DNA of 11,940 nucleotides from Microbacteriaceae bacterium (GTDB lineage: Bacteria > Actinomycetota > Actinomycetes > Actinomycetales > Microbacteriaceae): assembly GCA_009925875.1 (NCBI GenBank), contig RFQD01000024.1, forward strand, positions 1 through 11,940, written 5' to 3'. How positions within the stretch are numbered: position 1 is the stretch's first letter; each line of letters starts with the position of its first letter. The notes beneath the pieces were generated by a model. It made no database searches. It was given only the letters and a program-made list of their open reading frames with translations, and had not been told where the DNA came from. Positions 1 to 5,825 of this stretch are shown here, piece by piece. A program made the translations under genes and the position numbers.

Positions 1-1308
1 AGATGGCGGCCAGCTTGTGGGCCTGCGTTCGCTCGTGTTCCACCCACGGGTCGTCTGCTCGCACCACGACAGTCTTGGGGACCCGACCCGGACGCGCCGT
101 CCTCCGCCGAGAAGGCATCCCTTCGAGAACTCGTGACGGGTTTCGGTCAAACTGAGATTGACGAACTTGCCACGCTCGAGGCAACCACGCGCCACGATGT
201 GAAGGCCGTGGAATACCTCGTGCGTGCTCGGCTCGAGAATCTTGGACTCCGGCGCGTGAGCGAACTCACGCACTTTGCGTGCACGAGCGAAGACATCAAC
301 AACGTCGCGTATGCGCTCATCGTGCGCGACGCCATCCACAACATTTGGTTGCCCGCATTCGATGCGGTCATCACGGAGCTCCGGTCGCTCGCACACGAAC
401 ACCGCGCCGTGCCCATGTTGTGCCGCACACACGGTCAACCGGCCACCCCGTCGACCATGGGGAAGGAACTTGCTGTTTTCGCGCACCGCCTCCTGCGCAT
501 CCGCGATCACATCACCCGCGTCACGTATTTGGCAAAGTTCAGTGGGGCCACGGGAACGTTCAGTGCTCACGTGGCTGCCGACTCGAATGCCGATTGGGCG
601 GCCATCTCGCAAACATTCATCGAAAAACTCGGGCTCGCGTGGAATCCACTCACCACACAAATTGAGTCTCACGATTGGCAGGCCGAGCTCTATTCACACA
701 TCTCCCATGGCAATCGCATTGTGCACAATCTGGCGACCGACATGTGGACCTACATCTCGTTGGGCTTTTTTCGGCAGATTCCCCAGGTCGGAGCGACCGG
801 TTCGTCGACAATGCCCCACAAAATCAACCCCATCCGGTTCGAAAACGCCGAGGCCAACCTGGAGCTCTCGTGTGCCGTGCTCGACTCTCTGGCCGCAACA
901 CTCGTGACATCGCGCATGCAACGTGACCTCACTGATTCGACCACGCAACGCAATATCGGCGTTGGCTTGGGTCACTCACTGCTTGCGCTCGACAACGTTC
1001 GCCGCGGTTTGGGCGAAGTCGATCTCGACGTTTCCGCGCTCGAACGTGACTTGGAGGCGAACTGGGAGGTTCTCGGTGAAGCCATTCAGACGGTCATCCG
1101 CGCCGAAGTGGTTGCCGGAAATTCGCAGATCAGCGACCCCTACGCGCTTCTCAAAGACCTCACCCGTGGAAAGAAACTCGCCCCCGCAGCACTCGCACAA
1201 TTCGTCGGCGAACTCGACATCTCCGCCGAGGCAAAAACTCGACTATTGGCGCTGACCCCGAGTGGCTACGTTGGTCGTGCCGCGGAACTCGTCGATTTTC
1301 TCGACTAG
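1..1308 (+). CDS. purB: Adenylosuccinate lyase, 5'-partial and possibly disrupted near its start
   Basis: PurB cleaves SAICAR to AICAR and adenylosuccinate to AMP in cytosolic purine synthesis. Numbering from the in-frame GTG at 133 (391 residues to the TAG at 1306-1308), the fumarase/aspartase-superfamily motifs are intact: HDVKAVEY (21-28), TSEDINN (51-57), RTHGQPATPST with the catalytic-type His (98-108), TTQIESHDW (174-182), the signature GSSTMPHKINPI (223-234) and QRDLTDST (263-270). The C-terminus is complete. Against E. coli PurB as I remember it, GTG 133 corresponds to about residue 71, so about 70 residues are missing from that start and the true start must lie upstream. The frame is open back to base 1, but only about 58-132 (ending AEKASLREL) looks like PurB. 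The conserved SE-x-x-L...RV-x-VE-x-x-W block is not visible in any frame (see findings). Function is certain; the 5' end is not. Confidence 0.93.
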   Translation, partial: RWRPACGPAFARVPPTGRLLAPRQSWGPDPDAPSSAEKASLRELVTGFGQTEIDELATLEATTRHDVKAVEYLVRARLENLGLRRVSELTHFACTSEDINNVAYALIVRDAIHNIWLPAFDAVITELRSLAHEHRAVPMLCRTHGQPATPSTMGKELAVFAHRLLRIRDHITRVTYLAKFSGATGTFSAHVAADSNADWAAISQTFIEKLGLAWNPLTTQIESHDWQAELYSHISHGNRIVHNLATDMWTYISLGFFRQIPQVGATGSSTMPHKINPIRFENAEANLELSCAVLDSLAATLVTSRMQRDLTDSTTQRNIGVGLGHSLLALDNVRRGLGEVDLDVSALERDLEANWEVLGEAIQTVIRAEVVAGNSQISDPYALLKDLTRGKKLAPAALAQFVGELDISAEAKTRLLALTPSGYVGRAAELVDFLD

Positions 1309-1544
1309 TGGGGAGCGTCCATCTCTTCAATATCGGTGAGTTCTTCACGCTTGGGTTTAATCGCGAGCACAATCATGGCGATAATCACGAGGCTTGCAAT
1401 GAAGGTAACTCCCGCCCACACCAACGATTCGTAGGCCATGCGCGTCGACATCAGAACGATCAAGCCAGTGAAGGCCGCAATCACTGCCGACAAGCCAATC
1501 AGCTCAAATGGGCGAAGTCGGTCTCTCCGAGACGGTGTGCTCAT
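1305..1544 (-). CDS. Small two-helix membrane protein, function unknown
   Basis: This 79-residue protein has two predicted membrane helices, about residues 14-34 and 41-62. A basic N-terminus (RRDR) precedes them and a charged tail (KPKREELTDIEEMD) follows. I recognise it as resembling small conserved hypothetical proteins of Microbacteriaceae, but no function is known to me. The ATG at 1544-1542 has a good ribosome binding site (AGGAAAGAGGA, ending about 4 bases upstream) and overlaps the stop of the upstream gene as ATGA, so translation is probably coupled. Its TAG stop shares the palindrome CTAG with the purB stop on the other strand. It is the last gene of the dnaB transcript. A role in the envelope is only inferred from the helices. 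Confidence 0.8.
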   Translation of the reverse strand: MSTPSRRDRLRPFELIGLSAVIAAFTGLIVLMSTRMAYESLVWAGVTFIASLVIIAMIVLAIKPKREELTDIEEMDAPH

Positions 1545-2128
1545 GGTGTCCTCTTTCCTTCCGGTGGCACAGAAACGGCATCAAACCTCAACGTCATGCC
1601 CGCGATAGCCGCGTAGACACTGACAACGACGCCAAAAGCGCCGAGAATACCGACCGCGTAAACGCTACTGAGGGGCACGGCCACTTCCACGACGGCGAGG
1701 ACGACTCCGGCCAGCGCAATGACACGAAAATCTCGTCGCACGACCTTGTCGGGGGCATTAATCGACAGCAGGATGTCGCACACGGCGACCGCGCCAGCCC
1801 ACGTCGCGACGAGCAGAGTGAACAACCCCAAGGTGGGGCCGGTCAGCAATGCCCCTCCCGCAAGCACACTCGTGACAATGGAAAAAGCCAGGGCGACCGC
1901 ATGCGATACTCGCCATGCGGTTGACCTGTCCGACACTGCCGCCACTGCCACAACCCGAGCAATCGCACTGCCGAGGGCCGCGATAATCAGACCGATGAGT
2001 CCGACGGTCGGGGCGTGATTGACCGAAAACGTGATGAAGACGCCCGACACCGCACACGCGACGGACAACGCCAAGAAATAGAGTCCACGCGCAGCGGATA
2101 GCTGAGGTGGAGTGTCGCGTGGGGTCAC
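1541..2128 (-). CDS. Six-helix membrane protein, function unknown
   Basis: This 195-residue protein is very hydrophobic, with about six predicted membrane helices near residues 15-34, 41-63, 75-95, 99-121, 135-151 and 154-177. The segment FSVNHAPTVGL after helix 1 resembles a family of Microbacteriaceae membrane proteins that databases often label 'acyl-CoA synthetase'. No adenylation-domain motif (such as a P-loop YTSGTTG) is present, so that label would be wrong here. The start is GTG at 2128-2126. A GGAGG lies only one base upstream of it, which is too close for a good ribosome binding site, so the exact start is somewhat uncertain. The gene begins 18 bp after the dnaB stop and ends in an ATGA overlap with the small membrane protein gene. 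It is probably cotranscribed with dnaB, although no functional link is evident. Confidence 0.8.
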   Translation of the reverse strand: MTPRDTPPQLSAARGLYFLALSVACAVSGVFITFSVNHAPTVGLIGLIIAALGSAIARVVAVAAVSDRSTAWRVSHAVALAFSIVTSVLAGGALLTGPTLGLFTLLVATWAGAVAVCDILLSINAPDKVVRRDFRVIALAGVVLAVVEVAVPLSSVYAVGILGAFGVVVSVYAAIAGMTLRFDAVSVPPEGKRTP

Positions 2129-2146
2129 GCCTCCACTCTAGGGGCG

Positions 2147-3514
2147 CTATTGCTGTGCAAAGTCGTTGAACCGAGACAAGTGACCCGTGAATCCGACGAC
2201 GACGGTCGCGGTGGGACCATTTCGGTGCTTGGCCACAATGAGGTCCGCCTCGCCGGCGCGAGGATGATCGCGATCGTACGCGCCTTCTCGATGCAAAAGA
2301 ATGACCATGTCCGCGTCCTGCTCAAGGGATCCCGATTCGCGAAGGTCAGACAGAGCCGGTTTTTTGTCCGTTCGTTGTTCCGGTCCACGGTTTAGCTGAG
2401 ACAAGGCAACGACCGGTACTTGGAGTTCTTTCGCGAGCAACTTCAAGGCACGACTAAATTCACTCACTTCCTGCTGACGGTTCTCGACCCGCTTGCCGCT
2501 CGTCATCAGCTGAAGGTAATCAATGACAACCAGTTTGAGACCAACTCGTTGCTTCAGTCGCCGACATTTGGCTCGGATTTCGACGAGCGTCATGTTGGGG
2601 CTGTCATCGATATAGAGCGGCGCCTCCGCGATGCGCCCACGTGTCGCGGCAATCGCTGTCCAGTCATTGTTTGCAACCGTGCCCTTGCGCATGTTCGACA
2701 ACGGCACAGACGACTCGGCCGCAAGCAGGCGCATGGCAATCTCACTCTTTCCCATTTCGAGCGAGAAGAAAATCGTGGGTTGGTTGTATCGCACACTTGC
2801 ATGACGCGCGAAATCGAGCGCGAGCGTCGACTTACCCAACGCAGGTCTGGCGGCGATGATGACAAGCTGTCCCGGGTGCAGGCCATTTGTGAGCTCATCG
2901 AGATCCCGAAATCCCGTGGGGACACCAATCATGCTTCCATCGCGATGACGCGCGGTCTCGATTTCTTCAATTGCCGCATCGACAGCCGTCGTAAGCGGAA
3001 CGTAATCTTCGATTTCGGCAGAGCCGGTCACCGAGTAGATCTCCGCTTGTGCCGAGTTAACCAAGTCTTGCGGTTCGCCTTCGCCGGAGTATCCCATTTG
3101 CACGATGCGCGTTCCAGCATCCACCAGTCGGCGGAGAAGCGCGCGCTCCGCGACAATGCCCGCGTAGTACCCGGCGTTCGCCGCCGTCGGAACGAGCGCG
3201 GTCAGGGTGTGCAAGTAATCTGCTCCACCCGCCCTCACGAGAGATCCCGTTTTTGTTAGTTCATCGGTGACGGTGATTGCGTCGGTCGGCTCACCGTGTG
3301 CGTACAGATTCAGAATGGCGTCGTAGATGACCTCGTGCTTGGGCACATAAAAATCTGCCCCTCGAACAACCTCAACGACGTCGGCGACGGCGTCTTTGCT
3401 CAATAACATGCCGCCCAGCGTGCTCTGCTCGGCGAGCACATCGTGCGGCGGAACACGCTCCCCCGGGGCCGAACCGCGCGAATCAGCGGGGGGAGGCAGA
3501 TGAGCGATTGACAT
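2147..3514 (-). CDS. dnaB: Replicative DNA helicase DnaB
   Basis: DnaB is the hexameric helicase that unwinds the replication fork and recruits primase. The 455-residue length is normal. The N-terminal primase-interacting domain is about residues 22-125 (AEQSTLGGMLLS at 28-39), followed by a linker and the RecA-like domain from about 195. That domain holds Walker A ARPALGKST (222-230), the SLEM motif (251-254), Walker B LVVIDYLQLM (328-337), ALSQLNRGPEQR (370-381) and the arginine-finger region SGSLEQDADMV (394-404), then VAKHRNGPT (427-435). These sites are uninterrupted, so there is no intein. The ATG at 3514-3512 follows an AAAGGGAG ribosome binding site. The gene is separated from rplI by 503 bp that contain DnaA-box-like repeats, suggesting its own promoter and possibly DnaA control. 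Two membrane protein genes follow closely. Confidence 0.98.
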   Translation of the reverse strand: MSIAHLPPPADSRGSAPGERVPPHDVLAEQSTLGGMLLSKDAVADVVEVVRGADFYVPKHEVIYDAILNLYAHGEPTDAITVTDELTKTGSLVRAGGADYLHTLTALVPTAANAGYYAGIVAERALLRRLVDAGTRIVQMGYSGEGEPQDLVNSAQAEIYSVTGSAEIEDYVPLTTAVDAAIEEIETARHRDGSMIGVPTGFRDLDELTNGLHPGQLVIIAARPALGKSTLALDFARHASVRYNQPTIFFSLEMGKSEIAMRLLAAESSVPLSNMRKGTVANNDWTAIAATRGRIAEAPLYIDDSPNMTLVEIRAKCRRLKQRVGLKLVVIDYLQLMTSGKRVENRQQEVSEFSRALKLLAKELQVPVVALSQLNRGPEQRTDKKPALSDLRESGSLEQDADMVILLHREGAYDRDHPRAGEADLIVAKHRNGPTATVVVGFTGHLSRFNDFAQQ

Positions 3515-3642
3515 CGTGGCTCCCTTTCTGATTTTTCATGGAGTTTCTAGCAGCGGGCTCCGACACTGTGCCTCTCCTGCTCGGCAACACTAGAAAGAAG
3601 CTCGACGTCTTCCCAAACCGACATGTGGATAAGTCTGTGTAT

Positions 3643-3655
3643 GACGCGCCGATAA
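3643..3655 (+). repeat. 13-bp direct repeat, copy 1 (GACGCGCCGATAA)
   Basis: It matches copy 2 at 3853-3865 (GACACGCCGATAA) at 12 of 13 positions. The copies lie 210 bp apart; copy 1 is inside the left part of the DnaA-box cluster and copy 2 lies beyond its right end. The function is unknown. Confidence 0.45.
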
Positions 3656-3705
3656 CTCGGCATCTACTGTTTATAACTTGTGGGCAATGTTGGGGATAAG
3701 CTGCG

Positions 3706-3743
3706 AAATTTTTCTCATTTTTAGCCTTCAATCAGGGATTTTA
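3706..3743. other. AT-rich segment inside the DnaA-box cluster
   Basis: 28 of 38 bases are A or T, in a window that is otherwise GC-rich. It contains runs such as AAATTTTT and ATTTTT and lies between the left group of DnaA-like boxes (to 3699) and the right group (from 3756). That is the position expected for a DNA-unwinding element. The role is inferred. Confidence 0.4.
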
Positions 3744-3852
3744 GGCAGATACGCGTGTGCATAACATTCAGTCTCAACGTTGTGTTTAACGTTGCCCCTG
3801 GCGCGGAGACCTGTGTATAGAAAACCCCTATGTGAGGCGATTAAAATCGTGC

Positions 3853-3865
3853 GACACGCCGATAA
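3853..3865 (+). repeat. 13-bp direct repeat, copy 2 (GACACGCCGATAA)
   Basis: This is the partner of the copy at 3643-3655, with one mismatch. It shares CCGATAA, which overlaps the GATAA end of a DnaA box but not its TGTG part, so it is not itself a good box. Confidence 0.45.
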
Positions 3866-3969
3866 GCCATTATTTTGTGCGTCCCGCGACTTGACAACGA
3901 CACAATCCACTCTCGGCTTTCCGGCGGCACAGGACGTTCGCATCGTCGACTCCGCCGTGGATTAAGCGA

Positions 3970-4003
3970 ATTCGGGCCCCCCTCTCATGAGGAAAGCCCG
4001 AAT
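3970..4003 (-). terminator. Terminator-like hairpin after rplI
   Basis: ATTCGGGC at 3970-3977 and GCCCGAAT at 3996-4003 form a perfect 8-bp stem. The loop contains a second small stem (CCTC-ATGA-GAGG on the minus strand). It starts 14 bases after the rplI stop. A smaller hairpin, AGTCA-N5-TGACT, covers the stop itself at 4005-4019. No clear U-run follows on the minus strand, so it is either a weak intrinsic terminator or an mRNA 3'-end stabiliser. It is the only candidate end for the ribosomal operon before dnaB. Confidence 0.5.
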
Positions 4004-4017
4004 CAGTCAACAACTGA

Positions 4018-4470
4018 CTACTTTGCCGCGACAACCTGAAGGGTGATGGTCGCAACCAAGTCCTCACGTAACCGAACCGTTGCCTCGTGGTCGCCCGTGA
4101 ATTTGATGGGCGACACGATTTCGATCTTGCGCTTGTCGATGTCTCCCAGTCCGGCCGCGGCAACGGCGGTTGCGATGTGGTCGGTTTTCACCGAACCGAA
4201 CAACCGGCCGTCGCGACCGACCTTGACCGACAACTTCACCTTTGCTGATTCCAGCTTGGCCTTCAACGCTTGCGCCTCTTCGAGGGTTGCCAGAGCGCGT
4301 GCCGTGCGTGCGGCACGAATCTGCTCGACCTGCTTCTCCCCGCCTCGCGACCACGCAACCGCGAAACCCTGAGGGATGAGATAGTTGCGCGCGTATCCAT
4401 TCTTCACGTCAACCACGTCGCCCGCGGATCCGAGGCCAGAAACCTCGTTCGTCAAAATAAGCTTGGACAT
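4018..4470 (-). CDS. rplI: 50S ribosomal protein L9
   Basis: L9 binds 23S rRNA near the L1 stalk and helps keep the reading frame. The 150-residue length is normal for the family. The N-terminal rRNA-binding domain carries the L9 signature around [17 protein letters not shown] (21-37). A long connecting helix follows (about 41-78) and then the C-terminal domain (about 80-147). The ATG at 4470-4468 follows TAAGGAG, so the Shine-Dalgarno sequence overlaps the rpsR stop codon and the gap between the genes is only 11 bases. It is the last gene of rpsF-ssb-rpsR-rplI, and a hairpin follows the stop. Identification is firm. Confidence 0.98.
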   Translation of the reverse strand: MSKLILTNEVSGLGSAGDVVDVKNGYARNYLIPQGFAVAWSRGGEKQVEQIRAARTARALATLEEAQALKAKLESAKVKLSVKVGRDGRLFGSVKTDHIATAVAAAGLGDIDKRKIEIVSPIKFTGDHEATVRLREDLVATITLQVVAAK

Positions 4471-4481
4471 TTCGTTACTCC

Positions 4482-4742
4482 TTAGCGTCCGGCGCCGGCG
4501 TAGGGGAGAAGCGCCATTTCACGAGCGTTCTTAACGGCTCGTGCAATGAGGCGCTGTTCCTGAACAGACACACCCGTGATGCGACGGGCGCGGATCTTTC
4601 CACGCTCCGAGATGAACTTGCGCAGAGTCGCGACGTCTTTGTAGTCGATAACTCCCACGCGAATCGCCTTCGCCGGGGCGAGGGCCTTTGCGTTCTTGCC
4701 GCGAAGCGGCTTGCGGCGATCGCCGCTGCTCTTTCCAGCCAT
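4482..4742 (-). CDS. rpsR: 30S ribosomal protein S18 (cysteine-free type)
   Basis: S18 forms a dimer with S6 on the platform of the 30S subunit. The protein has 86 residues. The core [19 protein letters not shown] and the C-terminal REMALLPY are standard. The N-terminal extension ([20 protein letters not shown]) is basic and, like the rest of the protein, contains no cysteine. It therefore lacks the zinc-ribbon cysteines found in some actinobacterial S18 copies and should not need zinc. A second, zinc-type rpsR elsewhere in the genome is possible. The ATG follows AAGAGGAATC, a good ribosome binding site. It lies 52 bp after ssb, and that gap holds a strong hairpin. Confidence 0.98.
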   Translation of the reverse strand: MAGKSSGDRRKPLRGKNAKALAPAKAIRVGVIDYKDVATLRKFISERGKIRARRITGVSVQEQRLIARAVKNAREMALLPYAGAGR

Positions 4743-4763
4743 GATTCCTCTTTTGATCTGTGC

Positions 4764-4780
4764 TCGGAATCACATTCCGA
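4764..4780 (-). other. Hairpin between ssb and rpsR
   Basis: TCGGAAT (4764-4770), a three-base loop and ATTCCGA (4774-4780) make a perfect 7-bp stem in the 52-bp gap between ssb and rpsR. No U-run follows. It may be an RNA processing or stability site that sets different levels of SSB and S18, or a leaky attenuator. This is inferred from sequence alone. Confidence 0.5.
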
Positions 4781-4794
4781 ACAATTGACATTGC

Positions 4795-5301
4795 TTAGAA
4801 GGGAGTGTCGTCGGGGAACGAATCCGCTCCCGTAACTCCCGGCATGTTCCACGGGTCTGCGCCCGCGCTCGACGGCTGTCCCCATGGCTCGTCGCCACCA
4901 GCGGGAAGACCCCCGCGTTGCGCGCCTCCCGCACCGCCTGTCGCACGACTCACCTGCGCCGTGGCGTATCGCAACGACGGACCGATCTCATCCACTTCGA
5001 GTTCGATCGTGGTGCGCTTCTCGCCCTCTTTGGTCTCATACGAACGCTGCTTCAGTCGACCGGTCGCGATGACGCGCGACCCTTTCGTCAGACTGCCCGC
5101 AACGTGTTCGGCAAATTCTCGCCACACGCTCGCTCGCAAAAACAAGGCTTCGCCGTCTTTCCATTCGTTCGACGCGCGATCAAAGTTGCGAGGAGTGGAG
5201 GCAATCGTGAAATTCGCCACCGCGAGCCCGTTCTGCGTGTACCGCAACTCCGGGTCGCTCGTGAGGTTGCCCACAACGGTGATGACAGTTTCGCCGGCCA
5301 T
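4795..5301 (-). CDS. ssb: Single-stranded DNA-binding protein
   Basis: SSB coats single-stranded DNA during replication, repair and recombination. The protein has 168 residues. The OB-fold domain spans about 3-112, with [16 protein letters not shown] near the start and the internal motifs [10 protein letters not shown] (58-67) and [11 protein letters not shown] (73-83). A Gly/Pro/Ala-rich disordered linker follows (about 118-158). The acidic tip ends in DDTPF, the partner-binding tail (DDIPF in E. coli). The ATG lies 5 bases after the rpsF stop. I see no strong Shine-Dalgarno sequence at the right distance (AGGA is about 14 bases away), so translation probably depends on ribosomes finishing rpsF. 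Its place between rpsF and rpsR is the usual actinobacterial arrangement. Confidence 0.98.
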   Translation of the reverse strand: MAGETVITVVGNLTSDPELRYTQNGLAVANFTIASTPRNFDRASNEWKDGEALFLRASVWREFAEHVAGSLTKGSRVIATGRLKQRSYETKEGEKRTTIELEVDEIGPSLRYATAQVSRATGGAGGAQRGGLPAGGDEPWGQPSSAGADPWNMPGVTGADSFPDDTPF

Positions 5302-5306
5302 TGAGA

Positions 5307-5702
5307 TCAGGCGTCCTGTTCCGTTGCGTCGGCAACTTTCGCCGCTTTGGGAGCCTTCGCCGCGCGTGCGGCCTTTGCCGCAGCGAGTTCCGCCGCCGCC
5401 GCGACCTGAGCAATCGCTTCTTCGGCCCGCAGCACCTTGGTGCGCATGACGGCCTCGCTCAGCTTGAGCTGGCGGTCAAGTTCCACCGTGGCATCGGCGC
5501 TCGACGTGAAGTTGACGACAGCGTAGATGCCCTCGGACTTCTTGTTGATTTCATAAGCCAGACGACGACGTCCCCAGATGTCGACATTGTCGATGGATCC
5601 GCCGTCGTTGCGAACGACGTTGAGGAACTTGTCTAGGCTCGGAGCGACAGTGCGCTCGTCAACCTCGGGGTCAAGAATGACCATGAGTTCGTATTGATGC
5701 AT
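5307..5702 (-). CDS. rpsF: 30S ribosomal protein S6
   Basis: S6 binds S18 and the central domain of 16S rRNA. The protein has 131 residues. The alpha/beta core is about 1-95, with [15 protein letters not shown] at the start, the conserved [16 protein letters not shown] (43-58) and RTKVLRAEE (87-95). From about 96 to 131 it carries an Ala/Lys-rich tail, longer than the minimal S6 core; tails of variable composition are common in this family. The ATG at 5702-5700 has a perfect AAGGAGG about 10 bases upstream. That Shine-Dalgarno can pair with an upstream leader segment (see the S6:S18 leader). It is the first gene of the rpsF-ssb-rpsR-rplI operon and lies 123 bp after pcnA. Confidence 0.98.
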   Translation of the reverse strand: MHQYELMVILDPEVDERTVAPSLDKFLNVVRNDGGSIDNVDIWGRRRLAYEINKKSEGIYAVVNFTSSADATVELDRQLKLSEAVMRTKVLRAEEAIAQVAAAAELAAAKAARAAKAPKAAKVADATEQDA

Positions 5703-5706
5703 GACT

Positions 5707-5758
5707 AACCCGCCTCCTTCGGACTAAACGGCTGCAGACGGTCTGCAGCAGGAGGGTT
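5707..5758 (-). promoter_or_regulatory. rpsF leader resembling the S6:S18 complex-binding RNA motif
   Basis: Read on the minus strand, AACCCTCCT (5758-5750) can pair with AGGAGGCGGGTT (5718-5707), allowing a GGC bulge. This stem contains the rpsF Shine-Dalgarno. Inside it is a perfect hairpin, GCTGCAGA-CCG-TCTGCAGC (5749-5731), and then a 12-base one-sided bulge (5730-5719) that contains CCG (5722-5720). The published S6:S18 complex-binding motif is a CCG in a bulge flanked by a stem and a hairpin upstream of rpsF. The arrangement here fits it and would let S6:S18 block translation of its own operon. The pairing was found by eye; no folding program was run. Confidence 0.7.
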
Positions 5759-5825
5759 GCACATACGCCGTGCGGAGAAGTCGCACCGAGCGACGACCAC
5801 ACAACTTTCCTAGAGTACCGGGTAC

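Larger units (their letters stand above)
3624..3820 (+). other. Cluster of DnaA-box-like 9-mers, candidate origin or DnaA-binding locus
   Basis: Scored against TGTGNATAA (reverse complement of the DnaA box TTATNCACA), this stretch has two exact matches, TGTGGATAA at 3624-3632 and TGTGCATAA at 3756-3764. Five copies differ at one position: TGTGTATGA 3636-3644, TGTTTATAA 3668-3676, TGGGGATAA 3691-3699, TGTGTTTAA 3781-3789 and TGTGTATAG 3812-3820. TGTGGGCAA at 3679-3687 has two mismatches. All point the same way. Steps of 12, 11 and 12 bp (3624 to 3636; 3668 to 3679 to 3691) put neighbouring boxes about one helical turn apart. An AT-rich segment lies between the two groups. The site could be an origin, a DnaA-titrating locus, or a control site for dnaB. 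DnaA binding is inferred from sequence only. Confidence 0.65.
3515..4017. other. 503-bp non-coding gap between rplI and dnaB, origin-like
   Basis: I find no convincing gene here. The few short open frames lack family resemblance and overlap each other on both strands. From the dnaB side the gap holds the dnaB ribosome binding site, a split inverted repeat TTTCTAG (3544-3550) / CTAGAAA (3590-3596), the DnaA-box cluster (3624-3820), an AT-rich stretch (3706-3743), a 13-bp repeat pair (3643-3655, 3853-3865), about 100 bp with nothing I can interpret (3866-3967), and the rplI terminator-like hairpin (3970-4003). No clear -35/-10 pair for dnaB could be assigned. Confidence 0.7.

Noticed and set aside
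275..907. Open frames of 210 and 128 codons overlapping purB on the same strand
   Set aside because: They are out-of-frame readings of a clear PurB sequence with biased Arg/Ser/Pro composition.
2847..2873. Possible intein at the DnaB P-loop
   Set aside because: Walker A and the flanking sequence are continuous and the protein has normal length.
2420..3259. Long open frame on the + strand inside dnaB (279 codons)
   Set aside because: It is antisense to the conserved core of DnaB, has no recognisable domain and an Arg/His-rich composition typical of a shadow frame.
3728..3965. Short open frames on both strands in the rplI-dnaB gap
   Set aside because: The two frames overlap antisense to each other, lack good ribosome binding sites, cover the DnaA-like boxes and resemble nothing known to me.
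4482..4742. Loss of zinc-binding cysteines in S18 as an anomaly
   Set aside because: Cysteine-free S18 is a normal variant in actinobacteria, so it was noted but not scored as unusual.
4805..5449. 214-codon + frame over ssb and rpsF
   Set aside because: It is antisense to two certain genes, with a Pro/Ser/Arg-rich composition.
5731..5749. 19-bp palindrome as a protein operator or pcnA terminator
   Set aside because: No U-run follows, and its place inside a stem with a CCG bulge next to the rpsF Shine-Dalgarno is better explained as the S6:S18 leader hairpin.
5815..5825. GTACC-G-GGTAC palindrome just after the pcnA stop
   Set aside because: Only 5 bp per arm with a one-base centre and no U-run; too weak to call a terminator.
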